A stretch of DNA of 64,000 bases from Prorocentrum cordatum. Taxonomy: Eukaryota; Sar; Dinophyceae; Prorocentrales; Prorocentraceae. The notes under the pieces were generated by a model. It was not told where the DNA came from, ran no database searches, and was given only the letters and a program-made list of their open reading frames with translations. This document shows positions 1 through 10,742 of this stretch, in pieces (the first letter of the stretch is position 1; the number at the start of each line of letters is the position of its first letter). The translations under genes and the position numbers were made by a program. Location: contig CAUYUJ010001386.1 in NCBI GenBank assembly GCA_963575745.1, positions 37,829-101,828 of the forward strand, in the 5' to 3' direction.

Positions 1-740
1 TGCGTGCGTGCGTGTCTGTGTGTGCGTGTGTGTGACGGGAGGCCCAGGTCGAAGAACCCTGCAGTCAGAGACGTGGCCGATGTGATCATGTGCCCTCAGC
101 CTCTGGAGGGGCAACAAAAACGATGACCATGACCAAGACTAGGCGGCGAGCGAGTGGGGGAAGTGAGGAGGAGAAGGTCTTCTCAGACGGCTCGGAAGTC
201 CTCCAGCCTTCTGAGGAGTTTTCTAACTCTTCCCCGAAGACGCAAACAATTTCTCAGAAAGGCCGAGGGCTTCTGAGAAGTCCCGCCGCCTTCCGAGAAG
301 GCCTTCTCCTTCTCACTTCCTCCCCTTGCTCACCGCAGAAAGACTGAACGCGGAAACGTCGGTGTCGATCTTGGTGATCCTCCATCTTGGTAATCGTCAT
401 GACGTGAGTCGTCCTCATCGTCCTCGTGAATCGGCTACGGCCGGCAGGGAATCATGCCCAAGACCGGCGTCGATGAGATCCCGCGACATCTTGGTCATGG
501 TCGTGGTACGTCTTCCCTCGAGTCCTGGTAGTAATGACCACGGTTCCCCTCGGATCATGGCGAGAACGGGAGCGACGATGTCAGCACCGCAGCTCGGCCA
601 GACAGTCTGCGTAAGATGTCGTCCCCAACTTCCCTTCGCTCGGCGCATCGTGCCGCCAGCTGGAACTACGCCTGCTACAAGCTGCGCGCCCTGTACGCAC
701 CGTCTCGCATGATTGCATGTTCGTCTGCCCTCCGCCCACC
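1..740. other. Unassigned stretch starting in a GT tract
   Basis: The first 35 bases are a GT/CG microsatellite cut by the window edge. The rest has short open frames on both strands, none with a recognisable domain. Minus-strand translation over about 415-720 looks mildly protein-like but matches nothing I know. No supported gene. Confidence 0.4.
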
Positions 741-741
741 C

Positions 742-990
742 TCGCGACACATGCAGGAGAGCCCAGAATCGAATCGAAAAGTCGGATCGGTGATCGAAAT
801 TAATCGCATCGGTGGAACTCGGCAGCCGAGTCGGGAAAAATCGAATCGGCGTAGATCGGCAGGCTAGTATGCCTCCAATCGGAACCCGACTCGGAATCCC
901 GACTCGGAAATCAAATCGGAATCGGAAACCATCGAGCTCGAATCGAATCGAATCGAATCGAATCGGAAAAGTCGAAATGAGCCCTGCACA
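742..990 (-). mobile_element. Introner-like element, family B (AATCG-rich)
   Basis: This segment is dominated by AATCG/GATCCGATT motifs. Read on the minus strand it begins CAGGGCTCATTTCGA, almost the same as the start of formin intron 2 (CAGGGTCCATTTCGA at 37171). The hexamer CACATG lies at both edges, as expected of a target-site duplication. No flanking exon is evident, so it may be a non-intronic copy or an intron of an unrecognised gene. Confidence 0.5.
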
Positions 991-1159
991 TGTCTGGCGG
1001 CTCCCGGCTGGGGGGGACGGCGACGCCTCGAGGTCCGACGTCCGGAACGCGCCCGCCGCGTTCAGCTCCTTCGCGGTCAGGGGAGGGGGCGCGAGCGCCT
1101 CGGGGGGGGGCTCGCGCCGAAAGGTGCTCATCGTCGTTGCGGCCGTCGTCGTCGTCATC

Positions 1160-1219
1160 GTCGTCCTTCTCCTCCTCCTCCCTCCTTCCTCCTTCCTCCT
1201 TCCTCCTTCCTCCTTCCTC

Positions 1220-1279
<60 letters not shown>

Positions 1280-1312
1280 CTCCTCCTCCTCCTCCTCCCG
1301 AGGAGGAGCCCT
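1160..1312. repeat. CCT / CGTCCT microsatellite
   Basis: Tandem CCT, CCTTCCT and CGTCCT units. They keep several frames open and create artefactual poly-Ser, poly-Glu and Asp-Glu reading frames. Confidence 0.9.
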
Positions 1313-1626
1313 GCCAAGTGGAGGGGAGGAATCCCACAAGAGTCCCCGCAGGGCAGAGCCCCGACATCCTCGCATCGCGCCACAACCAAAAATGTGGCGG
1401 GACATGCTTTGCTGCTTTCGACTCCGTGGGATCCTGACTGGGCCCCGCGACAGCGAACAACAACGGCACGCGATGCCAAGACGGTCCCATGGAAACATGG
1501 AGATGGCCCAGACGTTCTGGGGAGCCGCGGTGCGCACGAGCCACAACTTCGGCTGTCCAGCAGGAGGGGATCGGGGGGAAGGCTGGGGAAGGGACGAAGG
1601 GCATCGGGGGTGGTGGAGAAACGCTA

Positions 1627-1720
1627 TTGGTCTCTTCACTGGCCAAGTGGGACCCTTCACCGGCCAGATGGGACCTTTTACTGGCTGATCCGTTCACCGG
1701 CTAATTGGGTGTTTCACCGG
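1627..1720. repeat. Short minisatellite (CACCGGCCA motif)
   Basis: About four degenerate units of roughly 18-24 bp built around CTTCACCGGCCAGATGGGACC-like sequence. The reverse-oriented motif recurs near 19900-19965. 1313-1626 and 1721-1960 hold nothing recognisable. Confidence 0.6.
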
Positions 1721-1961
1721 CTACGTCTTTCAATTGAAAGAAGATTGTAGTGTTCGCGTGTACGCCACCAAGAACGAGTGTGGAGTGCTAAGGGTTGCCA
1801 CAAGCGTTTCTGCAATTACTTGTTTTTTGTTGTTTTTTGGAGGCCGGTGAAGAGACCAATTCTGGCCGCGTACCACCGTGGCATGCATGGGGGGGGTTAT
1901 TTAACATAACAAGATGATCAGGAGCAGGGGAAGCTTCAAGGCGGGCGAAGTGTGATCGGCA

Positions 1962-2866
<905 letters not shown>

Positions 2867-2869
2867 ACC

Positions 2870-3425
2870 GAGCCCCCATTGGGGCCCCCACGTTTTCCCA
2901 GAGGTTGGGGCGTTTCTCGAGTTTCCATGGGGCTCCAACGTCTTCCCATGGATCGGTTCTCATCTCGAACCTCATTGGGGCTCCCAGGTTTTCCCAGGGA
3001 TCGGGGCTCACCTCGAGCCTCCCTGGGGCTCTCACGTTTTTTTCAGGCATCAAGGCTCATCTCGAGCCTCCCTGGGGCGCCCACGTTTTCCCAGAGATCG
3101 GGGCTCATATCGAGCGTCCGGGAGGACGGATCGAGTCCTACCAAGTCGTCTTCCCTGGGGCTCCTACGTTCTCCTAGGGATCGGGGCTCTGGTCGAGACC
3201 CCAGGGGACTCCTAAGTTTTCCCAGGGATCGGGACTCATCTCGAGCCTCCCTGGGGCTCCCACGTTCTCCGAAGCATCGGGGCTCATCTCGAGCCTCCCT
3301 GGGGTTCCCACGCTCTCCGAAGCATCGGGGCTCATCTCGAGCCTCCCTGGGGCGCCCGCGTTTTCCAATGTCCTTCCTCCTCCTCCTCCTCCTCCTCCTC
3401 CTCCTCCTCCTCCTCTTCCTCTTCC
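2870..3425. repeat. 48-bp minisatellite plus CCT tract
   Basis: Tandem units of about 48 bp with core ATCGGGGCTCATCTCGAGCC, then TCCCTGGGGCTCCCACG and TTTTCCCAGGG, followed by a CCT run at 3377-3420. The same satellite makes up most of 6262-7530 and 8060-9328. 48 is a multiple of three, so frames stay open without being genes. Confidence 0.9.
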
Positions 3426-3913
3426 CATTAGTTCCGATATTTATGTTCCTCCACTGCATCCTTGTCCTCTCGCTCTTCTCTGCGGGAGTTTCCTGGGGCT
3501 CCCACGGAATCCTGCAGTGAACAAGCGTGTGCGCACAAACGAGGCGAGAGGCCAGTAAAGACAGGTTTCTCGTTGGCCGCCTGCAGGGTGTCTTCAGGCC
3601 GTCATGGGCTCTGGATGGGGCCCTCTGTACGCGGGCCTTGCAAAATAGGGACAACCATGCCCCTGGCTCCACTCTCATCCCCTCCACCTCTCCCCACATC
3701 CACCCCACCTCCTTATCGTCCTATTCCGACCCCTCCGTAGCCAGTGTGCCTCAGGGGGAGTTTTCTGCAGCAGTGCTTCACACACCTTGAGCGCAGAACT
3801 CATTTCAGAGAGTGCGCAACTCAATCTGCATTGAAGTCCTTGTCATGGGCTTCACCGTGGACGGATGGAGTCTCACATTGCTTGCCCTTCTGTGTGCTTG
3901 ACCCACATGGTAC
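3426..3913. other. No gene seen
   Basis: Ordinary-looking sequence between the minisatellite and the transposase region. It could hold the 5' flank or a first exon of the MULE gene, but no terminal inverted repeat, start codon or domain can be supported. Confidence 0.4.
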
Positions 3914-4543
3914 GTGGAAGAGAGCGTGCTCACCCACAATCTAAGTGAGAAGTGGTACGCGGACGAGTGGTGTGTGATGGAGATTGCAGCTCACGAGGAA
4001 TATTTGCAAGCCATTGCGGGGCACGACATGCATCATGATAGCAGCGTGTTCATGCTAGCTTCCTTGGGTTATGAATCAAACAATTTGTATGACAACCTGA
4101 TCGCGTACTCCTCTTGGGGCATTCACGGCCACGACGTCATGCATGGAATTCCCGTGGTTCCGTTGTCTTGGGGCCCCTCGCTCACGGAATACCTCGCCAA
4201 GAGCGTTGGCGAAACCATCACAGAGCCCGCCCGTCAGCCAGCGCAGATCCACATGACGGCGACGCTTCACGGAGGAGCTCCAAAACAGATTACTGCCAGG
4301 AAGCGCCCTGCTGCAGCAATGGGTGTGCAAGGGGCCGCGCATATAGGGTCGGCAGAGAACCCTCCTGCAGCGCGCGTGGCAGAGCCTCGTTCGAAACGCC
4401 CGCGCATGGCTTGTTCGCTAGACGCCTACCCCATTGCTGTTAAGATCTATAACAACAAGGAAGAAACACATGAGGGGCTCGGCATCAAGCAGCGCGTCCG
4501 CAGCCTCAAAGCGTGCGTACACTCCTCGAAACCAGCCTTCTGA
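3914..4543 (+). CDS. ORF upstream of and overlapping the MULE transposase, possible N-terminal exon
   Basis: A 209-codon open frame with protein-like composition (residues such as EKWYADEWCVMEIAAHEEYL near the start, then a basic stretch with RKRPAAA and SKRPRMA that resembles nuclear-localisation signals). It has no ATG at its left edge; the first in-frame Met is near 3977. It ends with TGA at 4541-4543, overlapping the start of the DDE transposase frame by about 70 bases. It may be an upstream exon joined by splicing, the N-terminal part of the transposase displaced by a frameshift, or an accessory protein. I recognise no domain. Same-strand position directly before the transposase is the main reason to link them. 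Confidence 0.45.
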   Translation: MEESVLTHNLSEKWYADEWCVMEIAAHEEYLQAIAGHDMHHDSSVFMLASLGYESNNLYDNLIAYSSWGIHGHDVMHGIPVVPLSWGPSLTEYLAKSVGETITEPARQPAQIHMTATLHGGAPKQITARKRPAAAMGVQGAAHIGSAENPPAARVAEPRSKRPRMACSLDAYPIAVKIYNNKEETHEGLGIKQRVRSLKACVHSSKPAF

Positions 4544-6104
4544 ACCCTCTTCTGTAAGCTATGGCAAGAAGGATGCAAATGGGAAGGTGCCCTGTCTTTC
4601 TTGCGCTCCGGCCAGGTGGAGTTGCGTGCAAAGAGCGACGAAACCAAGGACCACAACCACCAGCTGCAAGTGCCTTGCGGGCAAGCAGGGATGCCAGAGT
4701 TTGGAGGTGAAGCGCGCGTTGACCAAGGCTCTAACAGACAAGGCTGCTACGACCCCGCGCCAGGCCGAGAGGGCTCTGAAGCTTGGAAAGGACAGCCCTG
4801 CTGGCGCCGACAAGCTGAAGCTCAAGACCATCCAATTTGCGAAGCGCAATTTCCAGCGGCGGCGGAAGGCCGCGAGACAGGACCTAGGTAACATCACCAC
4901 CGAAGTCAACAAGCACACCGCTATCCCCAGGAAGATGCACAAGGGCTTCTTCGCTGTCGTTGAATGCGTCCGTCTGGCTCCGCGGAAGGGGGCGCCGACA
5001 TCGAAGGTGACTTTGGTAGCCACGACGAAGCATCTGATGAATCGGTTCCTCCAGTCGTCGGTGGCCCAGCTGGACGGCGGGTTTAAGAACAACCTCTTGG
5101 GTTGGCCATGCACCTTCTTGGGGTGCACCAGCCCCGCCATGACATTCTGCCCAACCGCCATCGCACTCACGTCGACCTTGAAATCAGAGCACATGGAAGA
5201 GGCGTTGGTCGGGTACGCCCATGCGACCAACAGAGTGACTCGCGAATTCCCTGCCAAATCCTTTGCCATGTCGGACGGCGCGGAGGAGTACAGGAAGCCA
5301 GCCAGGATAGCGTTCTCGGACAAACGCACGCAGTGCCAGAGCTTGATGTGTTGGTTTCACATGAAGGATGCGGTGCTAGACTTCGTGAAGAGGCACGCGC
5401 TGTGCGCGGAGACGGAGTTGCTTGCGCAGGAGATCGGCAACGACTTGGACATGATGCACCATTCCGCGACCGTGGTGGAGTTCGAGGCCAAATGCGCAGC
5501 AGTGCGACACCTTTGGGTGGAGTCAGGCTGCGCTGCCGCCACAGAGTTCACGGACAAGGGAGGGAAAAAGCACAATCTCGACACGTACTTCCACAAGCAA
5601 TGGAAGTCACTTCGTCCCGAATGGCATTGCGGCATGATGGACCGCGCCCCAGTTCCTCTGCCGACCACGAACAACCAGGTCGAAATCGAGATTCGTTGGT
5701 CAAGGAAGGACGCGGGGAACGTTCCTGGTTCCGCGACTGAGTGCATCAACTTCCTCCTGGATCAGGCGGAATTCTACTCGAAGCGCGACTGGCGCCCAGA
5801 GGAGACGCGGCCAGTGCCGAAGCATCTATGGGCGAAAGCCCGCGGGATCAGAGCGTTATTTGGCACCGACAAGATTCGCAAGGTGGCCAGGGGAGTGTAC
5901 TGCTGCGCTGCGGGCGCAACGGACATGACGGACAAGGACGACCAGGCCGAGCGGGCAGCCATCACCCAGGACTTCGGGCGGCGAACATTCGCGCTGACTG
6001 GCATTTTCCCGTCGACCCTAACTGCCCACCTCAACCTTCTGCTCCTCCTCCTCCTCCTCCTCCTTCCCCTCCTCCTCCTCCTTGTCGCACCCCCCCTCTC
6101 CTGA
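4470..6104 (+). CDS. MULE (Mutator-like) transposase, DDE catalytic part
   Basis: DNA transposase of the Mutator-like superfamily, acting in the nucleus on element ends. Visible landmarks, counted from the ATG at 4470: a Cys-rich N-terminal segment (CLSC...CKCLAGKQGC, about residues 42-75); first catalytic Asp in LDGGFKNNLLGWP (about 202); second Asp in MSDGAEEYRK (about 269); the family hallmark CWFHM (C-x2-H) soon after; and the catalytic Glu in TTNNQVEIE (about 405). The reading frame opens slightly upstream at a TTG, but the ATG is the sensible start. The final 25 or so residues before the stop come from a CCT microsatellite and are probably read-through into intron or inserted repeat. 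The expected SWIM finger is not here but at 9534-10604, so this is likely the 5' exon of one gene. Confidence 0.8.
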   Translation: MRGSASSSASAASKRAYTPRNQPSEPSSVSYGKKDANGKVPCLSCAPARWSCVQRATKPRTTTTSCKCLAGKQGCQSLEVKRALTKALTDKAATTPRQAERALKLGKDSPAGADKLKLKTIQFAKRNFQRRRKAARQDLGNITTEVNKHTAIPRKMHKGFFAVVECVRLAPRKGAPTSKVTLVATTKHLMNRFLQSSVAQLDGGFKNNLLGWPCTFLGCTSPAMTFCPTAIALTSTLKSEHMEEALVGYAHATNRVTREFPAKSFAMSDGAEEYRKPARIAFSDKRTQCQSLMCWFHMKDAVLDFVKRHALCAETELLAQEIGNDLDMMHHSATVVEFEAKCAAVRHLWVESGCAAATEFTDKGGKKHNLDTYFHKQWKSLRPEWHCGMMDRAPVPLPTTNNQVEIEIRWSRKDAGNVPGSATECINFLLDQAEFYSKRDWRPEETRPVPKHLWAKARGIRALFGTDKIRKVARGVYCCAAGATDMTDKDDQAERAAITQDFGRRTFALTGIFPSTLTAHLNLLLLLLLLLLPLLLLLVAPPLS

Positions 6105-6261
6105 CCATAGCCCTCGGCTCGGCCGGCCCGCCCGCCGGCTCAGTTCGGCCAAAAGGGGGGTGGGGAGGAGGAGGAGGAGGAGGAGGAGGAGGAGGAGGAG
6201 GAGGAGGAGGAGGACGAGGAAGGGCCGAGGGCGAGGGCGAGGGGGGGGGAGAAGGATCTGG

Positions 6262-7530
6262 ATCATGAGGACGGCTCTTACGTTTTCCAAGGAACCGCGG
6301 CTCTAATGAAGCCCCCATCGGGGCTTTCACGTTTCTCCAGGGATCGATGCTCCCATCTGGCTTCCGTGGGATGCCTCAGTTTTCCCAGGCATCGGGGCTC
6401 AGACCGTGCCTCCCTGGGGCTTCCACAGTCTCACAGGGAGTGAGGCTCATATCGAGCCTCCCTGTGCCCCCCGCGGTTTCCAAGGCATCGAGGCTCATAA
6501 CGAGCTTCCACCTGGCTCCCACGTTTGTCCAGGGATCGACGTTCCCATCGAGCCTCCATGGAGCCCCCGCCTTTTCCCAAGCATCGGGATGTTTTTTTCC
6601 AGGCAGTGGGGCTCCCACCTTTTTCCCTGGGGATCCCACGTTCTCCAAGGGATCGAGGCTCATATCGAGCTCCCCTGGGGCTCCTACGTTTTCCCAGGGG
6701 TAGGAGCTCTTCTCGAGCCCCTCATGGGACTCCAACGTCTTCCCAGGGATCAGGGCTCATCTCCAGCCTCTCTGGGGCTCTAGTGGTTTTTCAAGGGATC
6801 GGGCTCATATCGAGCGTCCCGGGTGATTCCACGTTTTCCTAGGGATCGAGACTCATATCGAGTTCCCTTGGCCTTCACATGTTTTCCCAGAGATCGGGGC
6901 TCACATCGAGTCCCGTGGGACTCTTACGTCTTCCCAGGGATCGGGGCTCCTCTCGGGCACCCCTGAGGATCCACCGTTCTGACAAGGATTGGGTCTCATC
7001 TCGAACTTCTTTGGGGCTCCCACGTTTTCCTAAGCATCGGGGTTCATATCTACCCTCCTCTGGCCCCCGACGTTTCCCAAAGGATCGGGGCTCATATCGA
7101 GCCCGCCTAGGGTTGAGACGTTTTCCCAGGGATCGGGGTTCATCTCGAGTCTCTGGGGCTCCCACGTTTTCCAAGGCATCGGGGCTCCTTTCGAACCTCT
7201 CTTTGGCCCCCGCGTGTTTCCAGGGATCGGGGCACAGATTGAGACCCCTCTGGGGTTCACACGTTCTCTCAGAGATCGACGTTCTTACCGAGCCTCCATA
7301 GGGCTCTTACGTTTTCCCAGGGATCGGGGCTCCTCTCGACCCCCCTCTGGGGTTCCCATGTTTTTCCAGGGGTTGGGGTCCTCTCGAACCCCCCATGGGA
7401 TGGGGCCACTACGTCTTCCCAGGGATCGAGGCTCATCTCAAGCCTCCCCTTTGGGATCCAACGTTTTCCAAGGGATCGAGACTCATATCGAGCTCCCCTG
7501 GGGCTCCTACGTTACCCCACGGGTCGGAGC
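6262..7530 (+). repeat. 48-bp minisatellite array, copy 1
   Basis: Degenerate tandem units with the ATCGGGGCTCATATCGAGC core, the same satellite as 2870-3375. A GGA/GAG microsatellite precedes it at 6167-6215. Confidence 0.85.
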
Positions 7531-8059
7531 TCCTTCTACTCCTATTCGTTTTCCTCTTATCCTCGCCCTTGTCCTCCTCCCTGCTGCTTCTCCTGCCGCA
7601 CCTCCTGGTCGTCCTCGTCCTCCTCCACTTCGTCCTGATGCTCCTCCTCCTCCTCCTCCTCCTCCTCCTCCTCCTCCTCGTCCTCGTCCTCGTCCTCGTG
7701 CTGCGCTGCGGGCGCAACGGACATGACGGACAAGGACGACCAGGCCGAGCGGGCAGCCATCACCCAGGACTTCGGGCGGCGAACATTCGCGCTGACTGGC
7801 ATTTTCCCGTCGACCCTAACTGCCCACCTCAACCTTCTGCTCCTCCTCCTCCTCCTCCTCCTTCCCCTCCTCCTCCTCCTTGTCGCACCCCCCCTCTCCT
7901 GACCATAGCCCTCGGCTCGGCCGGCCCGCCCGCCGGCTCAGTTCGGCCAAAAGGGGGGTGGGGAGGAGGAGGAGGAGGAGGAGGAGGAGGAGGAGGAGGA
8001 GGAGGAGGAGGACGAGGAAGGGCCGAGGGCGAGGGCGAGGGGGGGGGAGAAGGATCTGG

Positions 8060-9328
8060 ATCATGAGGACGGCTCTTACGTTTTCCAAGGAACCGCGGCT
8101 CTAATGAAGCCCCCATCGGGGCTTTCACGTTTCTCCAGGGATCGATGCTCCCATCTGGCTTCCGTGGGATGCCTCAGTTTTCCCAGGCATCGGGGCTCAG
8201 ACCGTGCCTCCCTGGGGCTTCCACAGTCTCACAGGGAGTGAGGCTCATATCGAGCCTCCCTGTGCCCCCCGCGGTTTCCAAGGCATCGAGGCTCATAACG
8301 AGCTTCCACCTGGCTCCCACGTTTGTCCAGGGATCGACGTTCCCATCGAGCCTCCATGGAGCCCCCGCCTTTTCCCAAGCATCGGGATGTTTTTTTCCAG
8401 GCAGTGGGGCTCCCACCTTTTTCCCTGGGGATCCCACGTTCTCCAAGGGATCGAGGCTCATATCGAGCTCCCCTGGGGCTCCTACGTTTTCCCAGGGGTA
8501 GGAGCTCTTCTCGAGCCCCTCATGGGACTCCAACGTCTTCCCAGGGATCAGGGCTCATCTCCAGCCTCTCTGGGGCTCTAGTGGTTTTTCAAGGGATCGG
8601 GCTCATATCGAGCGTCCCGGGTGATTCCACGTTTTCCTAGGGATCGAGACTCATATCGAGTTCCCTTGGCCTTCACATGTTTTCCCAGAGATCGGGGCTC
8701 ACATCGAGTCCCGTGGGACTCTTACGTTTTCCCAGGGATCGGGGCTCCTCTCGGGCACCCCTGAGGATCCACCGTTCTGACAAGGATTGGGTCTCATCTC
8801 GAACTTCTTTGGGGCTCCCACGTTTTCCTAAGCATCGGGGTTCATATCTACCCTCCTCTGGCCCCCGACGTTTCCCAAAGGATCGGGGCTCATATCGAGC
8901 CCGCCTAGGGTTGAGACGTTTTCCCAGGGATCGGGGTTCATCTCGAGTCTCTGGGGCTCCCACGTTTTCCAAGGCATCGGGGCTCCTTTCGAACCTCTCT
9001 TTGGCCCCCGCGTGTTTCCAGGGATCGGGGCACAGATTGAGACCCCTCTGGGGTTCACACGTTCTCTCAGAGATCGACGTTCTTACCGAGCCTCCATAGG
9101 GCTCTTACGTTTTCCCAGGGATCGGGGCTCCTCTCGACCCCCCTCTGGGGTTCCCATGTTTTTCCAGGGGTTGGGGTCCTCTCGAACCCCCCATGGGATG
9201 GGGCCACTACGTCTTCCCAGGGATCGAGGCTCATCTCAAGCCTCCCCCTTGGGATCCAACGTTTTCCAAGGGATCGAGACTCATATCGAGCTCCCCTGGG
9301 GCTCCTACGTTACCCCACGGGTCGGAGC
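8060..9328 (+). repeat. 48-bp minisatellite array, copy 2
   Basis: Second copy of the array at 6262-7530, carried by the 1798-bp tandem duplication. Followed by a CCT/CGTCCT microsatellite to 9497. Confidence 0.85.
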
Positions 9329-9533
9329 TCCTTCTACTCCTATTCGTTTTCCTCTTATCCTCGCCCTTGTCCTCCTCCCTGCTGCTTCTCCTGCCGCACC
9401 TCCTGGTCGTCCTCGTCCTCCTCCACTTCGTCCTGATGCTCCTCCTCCTCCTCCTCCTCCTCCTCCTCCTCCTCCTCGTCCTCGTCCTCGTCCTCGTGCT
9501 GTACCTGTCTTTCGGAGGGGGCCCAACGGGAAA

Positions 9534-10604
9534 ATGCCCTACTGTGCGAACGTCGCCGATGATGAGGAAGAAGCGGATGCTGCCTACGGGGTGTACCGTG
9601 CATTGCAGCAGGGCCAAGTTGTGAAGTACCAGCAGTTGAAACAGCAGGCCTACGCGCACATTTTCTACCACTTCCGTGGTGAATCGAGGTGCACATGCCT
9701 GTCGTTTTTCCCAGAGAGGCGTTGCAAGCATTCTCTTGCAGCGGGCCTGACTGCTGGCCTTGTGGAGGTCCCGCCGGAGGGCGATGACACCCCGTTGGCG
9801 GTTGGTTCAAGGGGTCGCAGGGCCAGGGCCGGAGACCGCTATTCAAAGAGCAACACAGCAGAGGCTCTGTTCGAAACCCTCGCCAAGTTCTTGCCCGCCA
9901 CGGCGGCGCCAGGAAACGAATCCCAAGCGAAGCAGCTGTTGTGGGCTCCGCCAGCCAAGCGAACTGCGGGAAAGCAGCGCCAACGGGAAGAATGCTTCAT
10001 GTGTGCTGGCGCTCACAGTTTGGACAAATGCCCTCTGGTGCCAGCAGGCTTTTGGGAGACTTGTACAAAAGCGAGTGCTGGGACGCTCCGCACAGCGCAT
10101 AGGTCGGCCGACACCATATTCGTCCCTTCAGCGGGAGCGACAGTGCACCGCGTGGCCAGTGACGGGAATTGCCTTTTCCATGCATTTTGCTTGGCCAGGG
10201 CGAAGGTGAATGTCCACGCGGCGGCGGGGGACGGCGCTGTGTTGCGGAAGCGCGTGGTCACGCACATATTAAGCAACTTAAATCACATGCACAACGGCCT
10301 CAATCACAAGGAGTGGGTGCTGCACGCACTCGGGTGGACGCCTGCCGAATACAGGGCCAATATGCTGGACTCCCGCGTGCACGGCTTGGCCAGCAACACG
10401 TTCGCAGGCGTGCTGGAGGTGGGGGTCATAGCGAGTCTCACTGGATGCCACGTGCATGTGTTCGAGAAGGTACAAGGCGGTTACCAGCGCATCAGCGAAG
10501 CACTTCCTGTGGACGGCGAGCCCGCGAACGTGATCCCGACTTCTGCAAACCACGTGAGCGTCGTGTGGACTGGCAACCACTACGACGCCCTGGTCTTGAG
10601 GTAG
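9534..10604 (+). CDS. SWIM zinc finger - zinc knuckle - OTU cysteine protease, 3' part of the MULE gene
   Basis: Three modules in order. A SWIM finger (CxC...CxH: CTCLSFFPERRCKH, about residues 53-66 from the ATG at 9534), a DNA-binding module typical after MULE DDE domains. A zinc knuckle-like CFMCAGAHSLDKC (C-x2-C-x3-H-x4-C). Then an OTU domain from the catalytic block SDGNCLFHAFC (Asp and Cys present) to the C-terminal catalytic His in TGNHYDALVLR, directly before the TAG stop at 10602. All three OTU catalytic positions are intact, so a working deubiquitinase-type fold is plausible. The frame continues upstream through duplicated repeats, so the true 5' boundary is probably a splice acceptor near 9517 rather than this ATG. 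Best read as the C-terminal exon of the transposase at 4470-6104, though a separate protein cannot be excluded. Confidence 0.75.
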   Translation: MPYCANVADDEEEADAAYGVYRALQQGQVVKYQQLKQQAYAHIFYHFRGESRCTCLSFFPERRCKHSLAAGLTAGLVEVPPEGDDTPLAVGSRGRRARAGDRYSKSNTAEALFETLAKFLPATAAPGNESQAKQLLWAPPAKRTAGKQRQREECFMCAGAHSLDKCPLVPAGFWETCTKASAGTLRTAHRSADTIFVPSAGATVHRVASDGNCLFHAFCLARAKVNVHAAAGDGAVLRKRVVTHILSNLNHMHNGLNHKEWVLHALGWTPAEYRANMLDSRVHGLASNTFAGVLEVGVIASLTGCHVHVFEKVQGGYQRISEALPVDGEPANVIPTSANHVSVVWTGNHYDALVLR

Positions 10605-10742
10605 CAGCGTGGCTCTGCACCCACGGCGGCGTGGGCGAGCCACGCCTCTCTCCCCGCAGCGCCCCATGCGTGACGATGGCGAGTTGATTTTCCATGCCAG
10701 GAATTGCACGGGGGCGTCTGCGGGGCGCGAAGAAAATCTCTT

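Larger units (their letters stand above)
5901..9501 (+). repeat. 1798-bp tandem duplication inside the MULE gene
   Basis: Unit 1 is about 5901-7700 and unit 2 about 7699-9501, offset exactly 1798. I noticed only a few substitutions (for example near 6929/8727 and 7452/9250). TGCTG occurs at the left edge, the internal junction and the right edge (5901, 7699, 9497), which fits microhomology-mediated duplication. Each unit holds the last 130 or so bases of transposase coding sequence, CCT and GGA tracts and a 48-bp minisatellite array. The near-identity means a recent event or an assembly duplication. Confidence 0.9.
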
